Shown: positions 10,835 to 20,855 of the stretch, piece by piece
Layout: each line of letters opens with the position of its first letter
Numbering within the stretch: position 1 is the first letter of the stretch
Assembly (NCBI GenBank): GCA_039105265.1
Contig: JAPFFF010000002.1
Location: 6,262,001 to 6,326,000, forward strand
Source of the DNA: Tritrichomonas musculus
Taxonomy: Eukaryota > Parabasalia > Tritrichomonadida > Tritrichomonadidae
DNA length: 64,000 nucleotides
Reading direction: 5' to 3'
Program-made: the position numbers and the translations under genes
Notes under the pieces: model-generated
The model's database searches: none
What the model was told of the DNA's origin: nothing
Seen by the model: the letters and a program-made list of their open reading frames with translations, nothing else

Positions 10835-11224
10835 CAATTAAAAGCAAAGTAAAATATGAAATATTTAAAAATCACATAAATTTTTGATTTTTCTTTTACC
10901 ATTTTCTATAGAAATTCAAACTTTTGCTATATTTTCAATTTAATTTCGAATTAAAGTATTTTTGCTATTACATTCTTCAATACTAATTGAAAATTTTTGA
11001 GTATTGGGAATAATTGAAAATGGAAAAAAATTTGTAAACAATCGCTCACTTATCAGGTCGTTAATAGAGGCATTTAGCTGAATATCTTCAAGACATGTAA
11101 ATAACAAATGATTTTAAAGTTCATTTCAAAATTTTTATCAAAAAGTTTTTATAACAATTATCAAAAAGTTTTATTTTTTGAATGATCATTCAAAATGTAT
11201 TATCTAAACTATATCATATATAAA
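10835..11224. other. AT-rich gap, no gene seen
   Basis: These 390 bases lie between the coiled-coil/C1q-like gene and the 3' end of the ankyrin gene. I see no frame, RNA or repeat worth naming. Confidence 0.5.
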
Positions 11225-12636
11225 TCACACACCATCATTCTTATTATTATAATTAGCGAACAATTCCAATATCTGCCTGTTATCGATTTCTTTTGCAATA
11301 TCAAGTGGAGTCTTATCAAAAAGTTTCAAAAACATTATGAAAAAACAACAGCAAAGCAATCAAAAACATTTGAGTTCTTCAAATTTACATTTATTTTTGG
11401 ATATGACAAAAGAATCTTTACAATTTCCACTTTTTGACTACTAACCGCCAAGTGAAGTGCGGTGTCCTTCTGATAGTCCTGCGCGTTGACATCGATGCCT
11501 TCCAGCGACACCAAAAATCTGACAATTTCAGCATGATCGTTTTCGACAGCCAAGAGCAGAGCGTTCCAAAAAGATTTTTTTTTAAAAACGTTCACTTCGT
11601 TTGACGCGTTTATGTCAATTCCTTTAATCATAGAAATCCACCTTACAAGGTCAAAATAACCGTTTTCAGCAGCGAACATGAAGATTGTCATTCCGTGATC
11701 TTTCGCGTTGATATCGAAGTCTTCAATTGTCGAGAAAAGTTCGACGAGCTCTTCGACGTTGTAGTACAAGACGCATGTTTGAAACATGACGGTTGTGAAC
11801 TGAATTCCATGCTTTTCATTCAAATAATTGGCCACTTCATTCCGGTGAAAACGAAGCGCAAAATACATCGTCTTCTCGAATGAAATCTCCTTCTCTTCGA
11901 GGATGTGGATGATCTCGTAGTTGCCGCCAGCGACAGCAAATTGAGAGACACGTGAAGTGATGTGAGCACCATTCAAAATCAAAAATTTGAATATGTTGAC
12001 AGAACCGAAAAACGCTGAATATTCAATTAAATTAGGCATCCGATAGAAATCATTGATGATCGTGCTAATTTCGTAATTTGAAAAATTGACCTTCATATTG
12101 ACGTCAACCGCCGAATTGGATAAAATTTGTTGGAACTTCTCTAGATCGTCGTTTCTGATTAATCTGAAAAGCTCATTTTCATGCATCCCTTCATGCCGTA
12201 ATAGATCTTTTTCTTTGTCTATTTGGTCGTTCTCGATTTCTGGTTTGAAAAATAATAATGAAGATCTGTTCATTATTGAAAGCTTTTTGATCGAATTGAG
12301 GTTTATTAGATTTAGTTCATAGAGTCTAAGACGAAGAAAATCGTTTGTTAATATTTCAATGCATAATTCGTCTGATGTAAAGTTTTCTTTGATTATTTCT
12401 GACTCAATTTCGATTAATTGACAATAATATTCAAAATTTTTGGGTCTCCACTCAATTGCAAATTTGATTGAATAGAGTAATTGTCTGATTGTTTCTTTAC
12501 TAGCAAGAAATTTGGAAGATATGAAATTTGTTATCTCTTCAAATGAAATTTGATCAATATTGGCAAGCATATCTTGAAGTTCTATAATTTGATCAAAATT
12601 AGCTTTTTCTGCAATTAACAATTGACTTATTTCCAT
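11225..12636 (-). pseudogene. Ankyrin-repeat (DUF3447-type) protein with disrupted 3' end
   Basis: The main frame (11335-12636) gives 433 residues from an ATG. An alpha-helical N-terminal part (about 1-160) carries phrases such as Asn-Glu-Leu-Phe-Arg-Leu-Ile-Arg-Asn-Asp typical of trichomonad DUF3447 ankyrin proteins. From about 165 there are degenerate and then clear ankyrin repeats (Asp-Thr-Ala-Leu-His-Leu-Ala-Val; Lys-Ile-Asn-Val-Asn). The main frame ends abruptly at 11335. Just downstream, in another frame down to 11225, is a good final ankyrin repeat (Lys-Thr-Pro-Leu-Asp-Ile-Ala-Lys-Glu...Glu-Leu-Phe). A frameshift, possibly with loss of part of a repeat, therefore separates the last repeat. 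The truncated protein could still be made. Ankyrin proteins bind partner proteins; the partner is unknown. Confidence 0.75.
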
Positions 12637-12706
12637 GTCTAAAAAAAAAAATACGATAAAAAAAAAAAAAGGATGAAAATTGACCTCTAGATTAAAAAAA
12701 ATTGAC

Positions 12707-12742
<36 letters not shown>

Positions 12743-12871
12743 AATTAATATTTTAAGCTAATCTTTAGCTTAATGATGCTCAAAAATCAAAAAATTTTTA
12801 TTTGAACAAAAAAGCTGCTTTTTCGTTCAAAAAAAAAAAAAAAAAAAAAAAAAATCAAAGCCTTGCTCATC
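12637..12871. repeat. Poly(A)-rich intergenic tracts
   Basis: Three long A runs lie near 12641-12670, 12711-12738 and 12830-12853, separated by short mixed sequence. They occupy the gap between the ankyrin gene's start and the phosphatase gene's stop. Such runs are prone to length change. They could act as nucleosome-poor promoter DNA for the ankyrin gene, which is transcribed leftward. Confidence 0.55.
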
Positions 12872-13930
12872 TTAGCATGAGATCCACTGAGGGATATTCT
12901 CAAGCTGGCAAAAAGGCATATTGTTCAATATAATATTCTCATCAATGAGAAATCGAATCGTCTTCCTACTTTTAGGAGCAATTTGGTCAATAGAGAAACC
13001 GTTATGAGCATCGCCGTGGGAGTAGATAGCGATGCCTGCCTCATTGAATGCCCCACAGTAATTGACCGAGCTAAAAAGTGTCAAAATTCCACCATCTTGG
13101 CCAAAACTCCATTGAAATCCAAGATCTGCCATTTGGTGCCCCCTAATTACCTGTTTGAAGCCCATCGATTTGAGGAACAAGTCAAGGGCTTCACGGTTGA
13201 AGAGACAACCGACTCCTCTTGGACTTCTCTTGTAAGGACAGTCAATGCTTGGATCAGGGTCGTTCCAAAGGAACTCAACTTGAACGCTGTCATCGGAGCA
13301 ATATTCATTGCCGACTTTTTTCAAGCCCAACAATTGCTTCCGATTGTCAATCAGGGCGGAGATGCCGCCATGAACACAAAATGTATCACCATTCAAAATG
13401 GCGCTAATGGGAAGTGAAGAGAAAGTGTCCGTTATTACATTGAAAAAGTGGAAACCTTCATTTTTCTTATTGGGAATTCGCCGTAAACATTCGTTCTGAA
13501 AACCATAGTTACTGGCCATTTCTTTGAATTCATGATTGCCACGTATTAGATAGATGTTATATTTGTATAAATATTTGTATGTATATAATAATATTATTAC
13601 TTCACAACTGTTCTCTCCTCGGTCTACGTAGTCACCTAAAAATAAATAGCGAGTCTTAGAGGGATATCCTTTAGTACTAAAAATTCGAACTAGAACATCA
13701 ATGTCCCCATGCAAATCACCTACTATGACAAAATCTGAATTGGACGTTTGAGTACTTAATTGTAATATAGTAGGCTCTAATTTAAAAATTTCGTTAGCAG
13801 CTTTTATAATTTTATATATATCTTCAATATTAACTGAACTTGGCGGGAATATATTATTTTTTTGTTTTCCTGAGCTACAGTCATTTATGATCTGCTCTAT
13901 AATATGGTAGCACACTTCTTTAGATACCAT
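12872..13930 (-). CDS. Serine/threonine protein phosphatase, PPP (PP1/PP2A-like) family
   Basis: The protein has 352 residues from an ATG. The metallophosphatase signatures are in order: Gly-Asp-Leu-His-Gly-Asp at 71-76, Gly-Asp-Tyr-Val-Asp-Arg-Gly at 99-105, Gly-Asn-His-Glu at 131-134, and Val-His-Gly-Gly from about 186, followed later by Arg-Gly-His-Gln. These supply the two-metal centre, so the enzyme should be active on phospho-Ser/Thr proteins. Length and the short N-terminal extension suit a stand-alone catalytic subunit. The C-terminus lacks the PP2A Asp-Tyr-Phe-Leu end, so it is closer to PP1 or one of the many lineage-specific protist PPPs. The promoter lies in the gap above 13930. 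Confidence 0.92.
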   Translation of the reverse strand: MVSKEVCYHIIEQIINDCSSGKQKNNIFPPSSVNIEDIYKIIKAANEIFKLEPTILQLSTQTSNSDFVIVGDLHGDIDVLVRIFSTKGYPSKTRYLFLGDYVDRGENSCEVIILLYTYKYLYKYNIYLIRGNHEFKEMASNYGFQNECLRRIPNKKNEGFHFFNVITDTFSSLPISAILNGDTFCVHGGISALIDNRKQLLGLKKVGNEYCSDDSVQVEFLWNDPDPSIDCPYKRSPRGVGCLFNREALDLFLKSMGFKQVIRGHQMADLGFQWSFGQDGGILTLFSSVNYCGAFNEAGIAIYSHGDAHNGFSIDQIAPKSRKTIRFLIDENIILNNMPFCQLENIPQWISC

Positions 13931-15052
13931 CCTATTTTAATTTACTGATCTAGAAATACAACTCCTGAATCTTGCTAATCAAAATTTTTAACTTTTTTCA
14001 TATCACTTTTCATATCATATCACCTTGGTAAATACCAAATTTATAATTATCTTTTCGAATATCATTTGAATTAACAAAATTTAAGCATATATAATAAAAT
14101 AAAATAAAATATAAATTTTATTTATTATAATATATAACAATACTATTTTAGAATAATGAATAAATATTGAATTTATTATTTTTTTGGTCATTGACAAATA
14201 AATTTTTATTTCAAAAATGAAAATCTTTAACTCAATATTACTAAGGAGAAAATTTATTTTGTATCTTTTATAGTTTAACTATTTTTGAAAATAATAATTC
14301 GCAAATAAATAATAATAATAATAAAAAACGAACAATATTTTGAAAAAGTTAAAAACAAAAATTTTTTTTTTTGAAAAATTCTATCAAATATGACTTTAGA
14401 TTTTATACCTTTTGACATTTTTAACATGTCATAAAAATAAAATAAAATATTATAACATTTTATAATTTACAAATAATTAAGATAAATATATTTATTTTTT
14501 TATTCTATTCTTTCAAACTATCTTCTACTACGGTTATTTTTTTATTACTCTCAAAACTTTGTATATGAAGTCTCAAAAATATTTTTGAATATGTTTAAAT
14601 TATTAATGCATTATCTTTTTCAAAAAAAAGAAATATTTTATTTTTTTAAATAATCTCAATAATTATAATACATTTAAAATAAAAATTAAAAATAAACATT
14701 ACAATATATTATTTTCTGGATGATAATACAAAAAACGAATTTGATAACGAAAATTTTCACTTGAAAATTTTGAATTAACTCATTGAAAACTTTATAAAAT
14801 AAATTAAAATTTTTAAAGAATTTACTATTAAATTTCAAAGAATTTTTTAAAATTCTTTAGCCTCATACAAAATTTTCAGGCGGTCCAAGAAATTTCAACT
14901 TATAATAACAAATTTGCTTTTTATATCGTTATAATCCAGAAAAGACCGTATGATTAACATATCAAAATGCCTTTTTTTTTTAAAAAGCTTCCTTCTTATA
15001 CAATAAATTGCATATATATATAATTTTTATTTATTTTGAAATAATTAAATTT
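13931..15052. other. AT-rich gap, no gene seen
   Basis: About 1.1 kb of AT-rich DNA between the phosphatase promoter and the 3' end of the large karyopherin gene. I find no protein-like frame, RNA or clear repeat. Confidence 0.55.
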
Positions 15053-18043
15053 TTAAAAATATTGAGATAGAATTTTTTGTTTTTCGCTGTTATTCTGATA
15101 TTTCTGCATTAATTGATTCTTTGCATTTTCATTTCCAGATACAATAGTTCTAAATAATTGCTGAATTTGAGAGAAAGTTTCTGGTGTCAACTTTTTCAAA
15201 TTCTTGCTCGTTGAAGGCATAGTGAGAAGTTCTGAGAAGGAAACACACGTATTAACGATGATTCCCTGTATCAATTGCTGATTTTCTTGCATTTTTAAAA
15301 ATATATTCAAGATAGCAACGGCCATATTTTCTGTTTCTGTAACATCAGCAGGCGGGAATGCCTCTATTGCGTTTGATACAGTCTCTATTGGAATTTGAGC
15401 GCCAGCCTCTAATAATCTCAAATACAAAACCGCTATATTAGAAAGGCAGGCCTGATAACCCATAGTCTTCCCTTTTCCCTCCAGCCACCACTGGTCCAAA
15501 GCCGGTATGAACTGGGAAACAATCTGTACTTGATCTGGAAACTTTTTGATAAAAGCACTCAAAAAGTAAGCCACATTATTACGAAGTCTAACCGCCGCTA
15601 TTTGGCCGGATATTGACATTAAATATTGAATTATCGCACTCAAAATTTGACTGTCGATATCTGTCATTTTCAACGGTTCTGTAACCGCTCCGATAATGTT
15701 AGCAACGACTTCTTCATCGGCCTTTGACATCCATTTGAACAGGATTGAATAGACTTTGTTTGCATCCGGTGGATTGACCCTCAAGTAGACGTCGATGAAG
15801 CTGAGCAAGTAAGACGACATCTCGTATTGGAGGTCGAACAAAGCCTCAGGATCGTCATTCAAATATTTTATTTGGCCGGCCAAAATAAGGTCAATTAATT
15901 GATGGGTATTTTGGTCGAAGAACTCAGAATTGAGAGGACGACATCTCTTATACAATTTTGAAAGGGCTTCAAAGCAAGATGTCAACAAATCGTCGTCTTC
16001 TTTCTCCTTCACAATTCCAATAAGCGCCTCATAAATCGGTTTAACGGCCTCTGATTTAACCGCCAAGAGTCCTTTTGACATGTAAGAGATGTTGATGCAG
16101 ACCTCGATCATTGTATTCATATCGGAGAACTTGAACAATTGCATGATTTCATCAATCATCGGCTGCACCAAAGTCGTGTCATTGCAGAACTTGATGATTG
16201 ACGAAGCCGTGTTCATTGCTGTCAGATGAACTTTTTCATCATCAATTGAATTGCCAGAAATCATGTTTGTCAGCAGCGGGAAGTAGTTTCTCACAAATTC
16301 TAGCACATCGGAACGATAGGATTTTGCCAGATTAGTCAGAAAAATCAACGCTTGCCCAATGACTCGAGGATCTTCATTGTACGTTAACAACGTGTTCAAT
16401 ATCGGAACGATGTTGGGAAGAAGGCCTGGAAGCAACGATGAATTCTTAGTGAAAAGTGACGATAGAACACTTAGCGAAACCGATTTTTCAGGTATGAAGC
16501 TTTCATCGGTTGAGAACAAGATTTCTTCAACGAACTTCAAAACTTCATTCTGAATGTCGTCTGAAACGTCGTTCGATAAAGAAATCACTTTCGAAAGGAT
16601 CGATAAGTAGTCGTCGTACGAATCCTTCTTTATAAGATTTTGCGTCTTGAACGACCAAAGGTGATTGAATAGACCTTCAACTTCACTGTCACACATTTCA
16701 CAAAGCGTCAGAAACGCATTGGCCGCAAATCTTCGAATTTGGTCCGATTGGGAGATCAAAAGTGGCATGACTTGCTGCATCAAAGAGACAGAATGATCGG
16801 TCATCTCAGATTCATAGAAGTGCTCATTTAAGATGTCAACAATTAAGAGTGCTGTACACAAAACAAGCTCGTTATTTGTCTGAAAAGCAAGGTTAAGTGA
16901 ATTCTTAACAAGGTCAATTTCATTCATCATTTGGTCAGGCGAATTTCGCATCATTGAAAGGAGCAATGAAAGTGACACAATAAAGCTCGGATAGTCAGGA
17001 TCTGGGCTCTGATATTTGCTTATCAATTCAATGATTTTGCCCTTGACAAATTGAAAGACTTCTTTCGTACGCTTCGCCAATGAAACATCGAGAAATGTAA
17101 GGTAGTCTTCAGGCAGCAATTCCATCTCCTGAGTGACATATTGTATGGCAAGAATAATTAAAATTGAGAGCATGCCAATCAACATTTCTATAGGCATCTT
17201 TGAAATAACGGGTTCAAATTGTGTGAGAACTAATCGTCTTTGATCGGCATTTAGTGAATTTTCTGAAATAATCGGATTGGCTGCTTGCCAGAATTCCGTA
17301 ATTATAGAACCATCATCATTCTTGATCGCTAGGATTTTACTGACAAATTGCCAAAGCTCTGAAAAAAGTTTCGTATTTTGATTATTTATTAGATATTGAG
17401 GCGACTTGGAAAGCTCCGGTATTAGATATTGAATGGCTGGTAATACTGAGGAAGAATCTTTCGTTTTTTCACCAATTAATATATGTAATCTAACTGAATT
17501 TAAACGAGTTTCGAGATCTTGCGATTGAAGTCCAATAAGAGCCATATTCTTGAAAGCTGGATTCATTTGAACAACTATTTGCTCATGCATTACTGGATAA
17601 ATTTTTTTTAGGAAAAGCATTGTTAATTGGAGATCAGACTCTTGAAATGAAACACATATTAATCTGATGATTTCATTCCAAAATCCCATGTAACGAAATA
17701 TATCTGCACAAATATCCGCCATCATACTTAATTCATTGAAAGTTAATTGCATTTGAATTACTTGTAAAATTAATTCTCGTGCTTTTTCTTGTACCTGAGG
17801 TTCTAATTGATTCCACTTTTTATTAACAATACTAAGTAAGTTAACTATAGCGCCTTTCCGAATTGAATCTTGTTCTTCATTATTTAAATTTAGAATTAAT
17901 TGTAAAAATAGTAAAATTCCTTCTGGTTGGTCTCTAACACTCATAACATAACTTTCACTTTGCTTCATTACTTCATAATCAACATTTTGGCCACTGTATA
18001 AATTAGAAAGAGCTGCAGAAAAAAGCTCTGGGGAAAAATCCAT
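15053..18043 (-). CDS. Importin-beta family karyopherin (HEAT-repeat, 996 aa)
   Basis: The 996-residue protein is almost wholly alpha-helical. Residues 1-110 resemble the importin-beta N-terminal region, with Gln-Ser-Glu-Ser-Tyr-Val and the Arg-Lys-Gly-Ala-Ile-Val-Asn-Leu phrase that in importins 4/5 binds Ran-GTP. HEAT-like helix pairs follow to the C-terminus. The length fits the importin-4/5 (Kap121/Kap123) branch. Such carriers move ribosomal proteins and histones through nuclear pores under Ran control. The frame is uninterrupted and codon use evens out toward GC in the middle. A second, shorter karyopherin lies directly upstream in the same orientation. Family assignment is firm, subtype less so. 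Confidence 0.8.
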   Translation of the reverse strand: MDFSPELFSAALSNLYSGQNVDYEVMKQSESYVMSVRDQPEGILLFLQLILNLNNEEQDSIRKGAIVNLLSIVNKKWNQLEPQVQEKARELILQVIQMQLTFNELSMMADICADIFRYMGFWNEIIRLICVSFQESDLQLTMLFLKKIYPVMHEQIVVQMNPAFKNMALIGLQSQDLETRLNSVRLHILIGEKTKDSSSVLPAIQYLIPELSKSPQYLINNQNTKLFSELWQFVSKILAIKNDDGSIITEFWQAANPIISENSLNADQRRLVLTQFEPVISKMPIEMLIGMLSILIILAIQYVTQEMELLPEDYLTFLDVSLAKRTKEVFQFVKGKIIELISKYQSPDPDYPSFIVSLSLLLSMMRNSPDQMMNEIDLVKNSLNLAFQTNNELVLCTALLIVDILNEHFYESEMTDHSVSLMQQVMPLLISQSDQIRRFAANAFLTLCEMCDSEVEGLFNHLWSFKTQNLIKKDSYDDYLSILSKVISLSNDVSDDIQNEVLKFVEEILFSTDESFIPEKSVSLSVLSSLFTKNSSLLPGLLPNIVPILNTLLTYNEDPRVIGQALIFLTNLAKSYRSDVLEFVRNYFPLLTNMISGNSIDDEKVHLTAMNTASSIIKFCNDTTLVQPMIDEIMQLFKFSDMNTMIEVCINISYMSKGLLAVKSEAVKPIYEALIGIVKEKEDDDLLTSCFEALSKLYKRCRPLNSEFFDQNTHQLIDLILAGQIKYLNDDPEALFDLQYEMSSYLLSFIDVYLRVNPPDANKVYSILFKWMSKADEEVVANIIGAVTEPLKMTDIDSQILSAIIQYLMSISGQIAAVRLRNNVAYFLSAFIKKFPDQVQIVSQFIPALDQWWLEGKGKTMGYQACLSNIAVLYLRLLEAGAQIPIETVSNAIEAFPPADVTETENMAVAILNIFLKMQENQQLIQGIIVNTCVSFSELLTMPSTSKNLKKLTPETFSQIQQLFRTIVSGNENAKNQLMQKYQNNSEKQKILSQYF

Positions 18044-18477
18044 GAATTAGAGAGAAAATACTGGTCATATAAGAATTGACCTATTAATTTAACCAATTTT
18101 AATCGAGAGATTTTCTTTGAATAAAATTTTCATTTGAATTTTTTTTAAGTAAATTATAGAACAAAAATAAACATATAAAATCATTTTATTTAGAAAAAAT
18201 ATCAATATATCAAACAAGTAAGATTGAATTTATTCAAAATATTGAATATATATTTGTTCAAAAACAAAACTAGAAATATCTTTCAAATTAAATAATATAG
18301 TTTAATTAAATAAACACAATATTATGAAATCAAAATAATTTTTTATATCTTCAAATAAAAAAATAAGTATTCATTAAAAATAATAATCTAATATATAAAC
18401 ATAATCAAAAAAAAGAAATATTATTAACATATGATCTATCAAATATAGTTTATTTTCAATATAAAACAATTAATATA
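18044..18477. other. AT-rich gap between the two karyopherin genes
   Basis: These 434 bases should hold the promoter of the larger karyopherin and the 3' end of the smaller one. No consensus initiator sits immediately before the ATG at 18043; the nearest is a TCAATT about 30 bases away. Nothing else is seen. Confidence 0.45.
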
Positions 18478-20742
18478 TCATTCTTCCGAATAGTTGAAAA
18501 CTTCCATTCTTATTTTAATAAGCTCCATCACTTTATTATACAAATCTATTGGCTTATTTTTTAAATTTTCTGTTGCATTGATGACAAAATTGATTATTTG
18601 AAAGCATTCTTGTGTGCGACTTTGCTGGCATTCCTGAACAAAATTGATCAGGAAATCAATCATTCCAGGCAAAAAATCAGAATCAATTTCGTTTATATTA
18701 TCAATTTCAATATCAGGCAAAGAGAAATAATGCTGAATCATTTTGAATAAAAAGAGAATAGTTTCATCATCAATTGGTCTAAATAAAACAACAGATTGAA
18801 AGAAGCCGATCAAGTTTTCAATCAAAATTACATTTTCACCTTTATAATTGACCAATTTATTTTTCATACAATTATAGATATCGTCTATGAAATTATAAGC
18901 CTTTTCGACACAAATCATTGAGGATAAAGAAACAACCGCCATCAAGGTCAAAATTTCATCATTTTCATCGTTATTCAAAACGGTTATGAAAAATTGAATG
19001 ACCGATGGAATGTAAGGTACTGAATTTTCTTGGTCAGCAAGGAACAGACGTGAAATAGTAATCAAAACATTCGGCATTGAATACTCAGAAAAAGTTTTCA
19101 TTAGAATGTTCAATAAAGGAGCAAAAAGTGACGGCAAAGAAAGATCAGGAATAGACAGAAACGTGTCAAAAATATCAATCATTGAATGAACAACCAAATA
19201 AACTTTAACTCTATTAAATAAATGCACATAGGTTTCATAAAATAATGAAATCAAACGATAAATTAGATTCATGTCATCAGACTGGCAAATCAATTGAATA
19301 TTTTTTCTGTTAATTTCTATCAAAAAGTTTTCCAAATATTGAATTGGTATTTGGTCGATGTTCTGAAATATTTGAATGATATTCTCAGCTTGCTTCTCAA
19401 TTGCCATTTTTGAACATACATTTGCAAATATTTCAAATGACTTATTCACGTTTGGTTCAACGTCTTTCCATTCGTTTTCAAAAATTGAAAGGAAAGGCTG
19501 AAATAATTCAATTGGAAGGAAATTGAGAGCCGAAAACGAACACAAGCAGCACAATGCGGCATATCTAACTCGAACATTACTTGATTGCAACTCTGAATAT
19601 ATTGTATTCAAAAAGTTCAAAAATTGAGTGATCACCTCTTTATTTTCTGAGTTGGCCTCAATCAAAATTGAGAGAATGAAAAAATTGATTTCTGTATCGT
19701 TGCTTTCATTTATGAATTGAACCAGAATTGGCGTGATCAAATTCGGAGAGATCAAGCAGAAATTCTTAATTGTTTCAATCGCTGCCTGTGAAGGCGTCCA
19801 CTCAGAATTTCCATCAATTTGATCGTCATTGTAGTCAATTTTTCTTAACAATAATTGAAGCAAAAAAAGTGCCACTTTTTGACCACAAGTGTCAACATAA
19901 TGATAGATCACATCATTTCCATTTCTGTCGATTTCAATTGTCGCTATTTGGTCCCAGAATGAAATGATTTTGATAAGAGTGCTTGTGTCCGTTACTTGGC
20001 TCAAATCATTGCATGAAATTTCCATGATTGTCAGAATCAAACCATTGAAAAAGTTCGTCGAATAAAAATAGTCAGAAATCGATTCAAATAACAGGTAAAC
20101 GTACGGTTTTATTTCACTATAATTTATCAATGAAAATAACTTTTGAACAACTCTTTCATCACTTAAATAAGAGTCCGATATGAATCGAATAATTTGTCGA
20201 AATGAGAGTAAAAATAAAGTATTCAATTCTATTGATTCAGTTTTTAAAAAAGATTCAAAGAGAAAGTTGCAGAGATGAGTAAATGTATCTGCTTCATTTG
20301 GAATGTTTATCATAATTGTGGCAATTGAATGAATGCATGATGATAATGTGTTGAAATCATTGGTAGAATTATATAATGTGATAAGTAAGTTGATTGGTGT
20401 GTCATCATTATTTACAAGTAATGACTTAATTGAATATCTACAAAATGTTTCTGCAGAAAATATTCGGACTTGCTCAATTTCATTTCCAAAATATTTAAAT
20501 GAAACTTGAATTACTTTAGGAAAATCATTATAAAAAGGAACATATTTTCCAATAATTAAAAAAGAATAACATATTTGATTTGATGATGGCGTCATATTAT
20601 TTAATTCGTATATAATTTTTTCAATAAAATCTATTTTTTGTTCATTAATCATATTTAGAACAAATTGTTCAGCTTCTCTTCGATAATTATTATCAGGATT
20701 ACAAAGAGCTTGAAATAATGAATTTAATGAATCTTTTTCCAT
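18478..20742 (-). CDS. Second importin-beta-like HEAT-repeat protein (754 aa)
   Basis: The protein has 754 residues from an ATG and is helical throughout. It begins Leu-Phe-Gln-Ala-Leu-Cys-Asn-Pro-Asp-Asn-Asn-Tyr-Arg-Arg-Glu-Ala-Glu, the classic start of the importin-beta/transportin N-terminal repeat. Helix pairs rich in Asn, Ile and Phe continue to the end. It is shorter than a typical importin-beta1 (about 870 residues) and its distal repeats are weak, so it may be an importin-beta1-like or lineage-specific carrier. It shares a roughly 110-base divergent promoter region with the coiled-coil gene at 20856. Confidence 0.72.
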   Translation of the reverse strand: MEKDSLNSLFQALCNPDNNYRREAEQFVLNMINEQKIDFIEKIIYELNNMTPSSNQICYSFLIIGKYVPFYNDFPKVIQVSFKYFGNEIEQVRIFSAETFCRYSIKSLLVNNDDTPINLLITLYNSTNDFNTLSSCIHSIATIMINIPNEADTFTHLCNFLFESFLKTESIELNTLFLLSFRQIIRFISDSYLSDERVVQKLFSLINYSEIKPYVYLLFESISDYFYSTNFFNGLILTIMEISCNDLSQVTDTSTLIKIISFWDQIATIEIDRNGNDVIYHYVDTCGQKVALFLLQLLLRKIDYNDDQIDGNSEWTPSQAAIETIKNFCLISPNLITPILVQFINESNDTEINFFILSILIEANSENKEVITQFLNFLNTIYSELQSSNVRVRYAALCCLCSFSALNFLPIELFQPFLSIFENEWKDVEPNVNKSFEIFANVCSKMAIEKQAENIIQIFQNIDQIPIQYLENFLIEINRKNIQLICQSDDMNLIYRLISLFYETYVHLFNRVKVYLVVHSMIDIFDTFLSIPDLSLPSLFAPLLNILMKTFSEYSMPNVLITISRLFLADQENSVPYIPSVIQFFITVLNNDENDEILTLMAVVSLSSMICVEKAYNFIDDIYNCMKNKLVNYKGENVILIENLIGFFQSVVLFRPIDDETILFLFKMIQHYFSLPDIEIDNINEIDSDFLPGMIDFLINFVQECQQSRTQECFQIINFVINATENLKNKPIDLYNKVMELIKIRMEVFNYSEE

Positions 20743-20855
20743 ATTGAAAATTTTTTTATAAAGGTCAATTTCTTTATAAATCTAAGGTAAAATTTTGACC
20801 TAATGGCGTTTATTTATATTCTTGCAAATAAAATCTGTACGTTTAGAGCTTACAA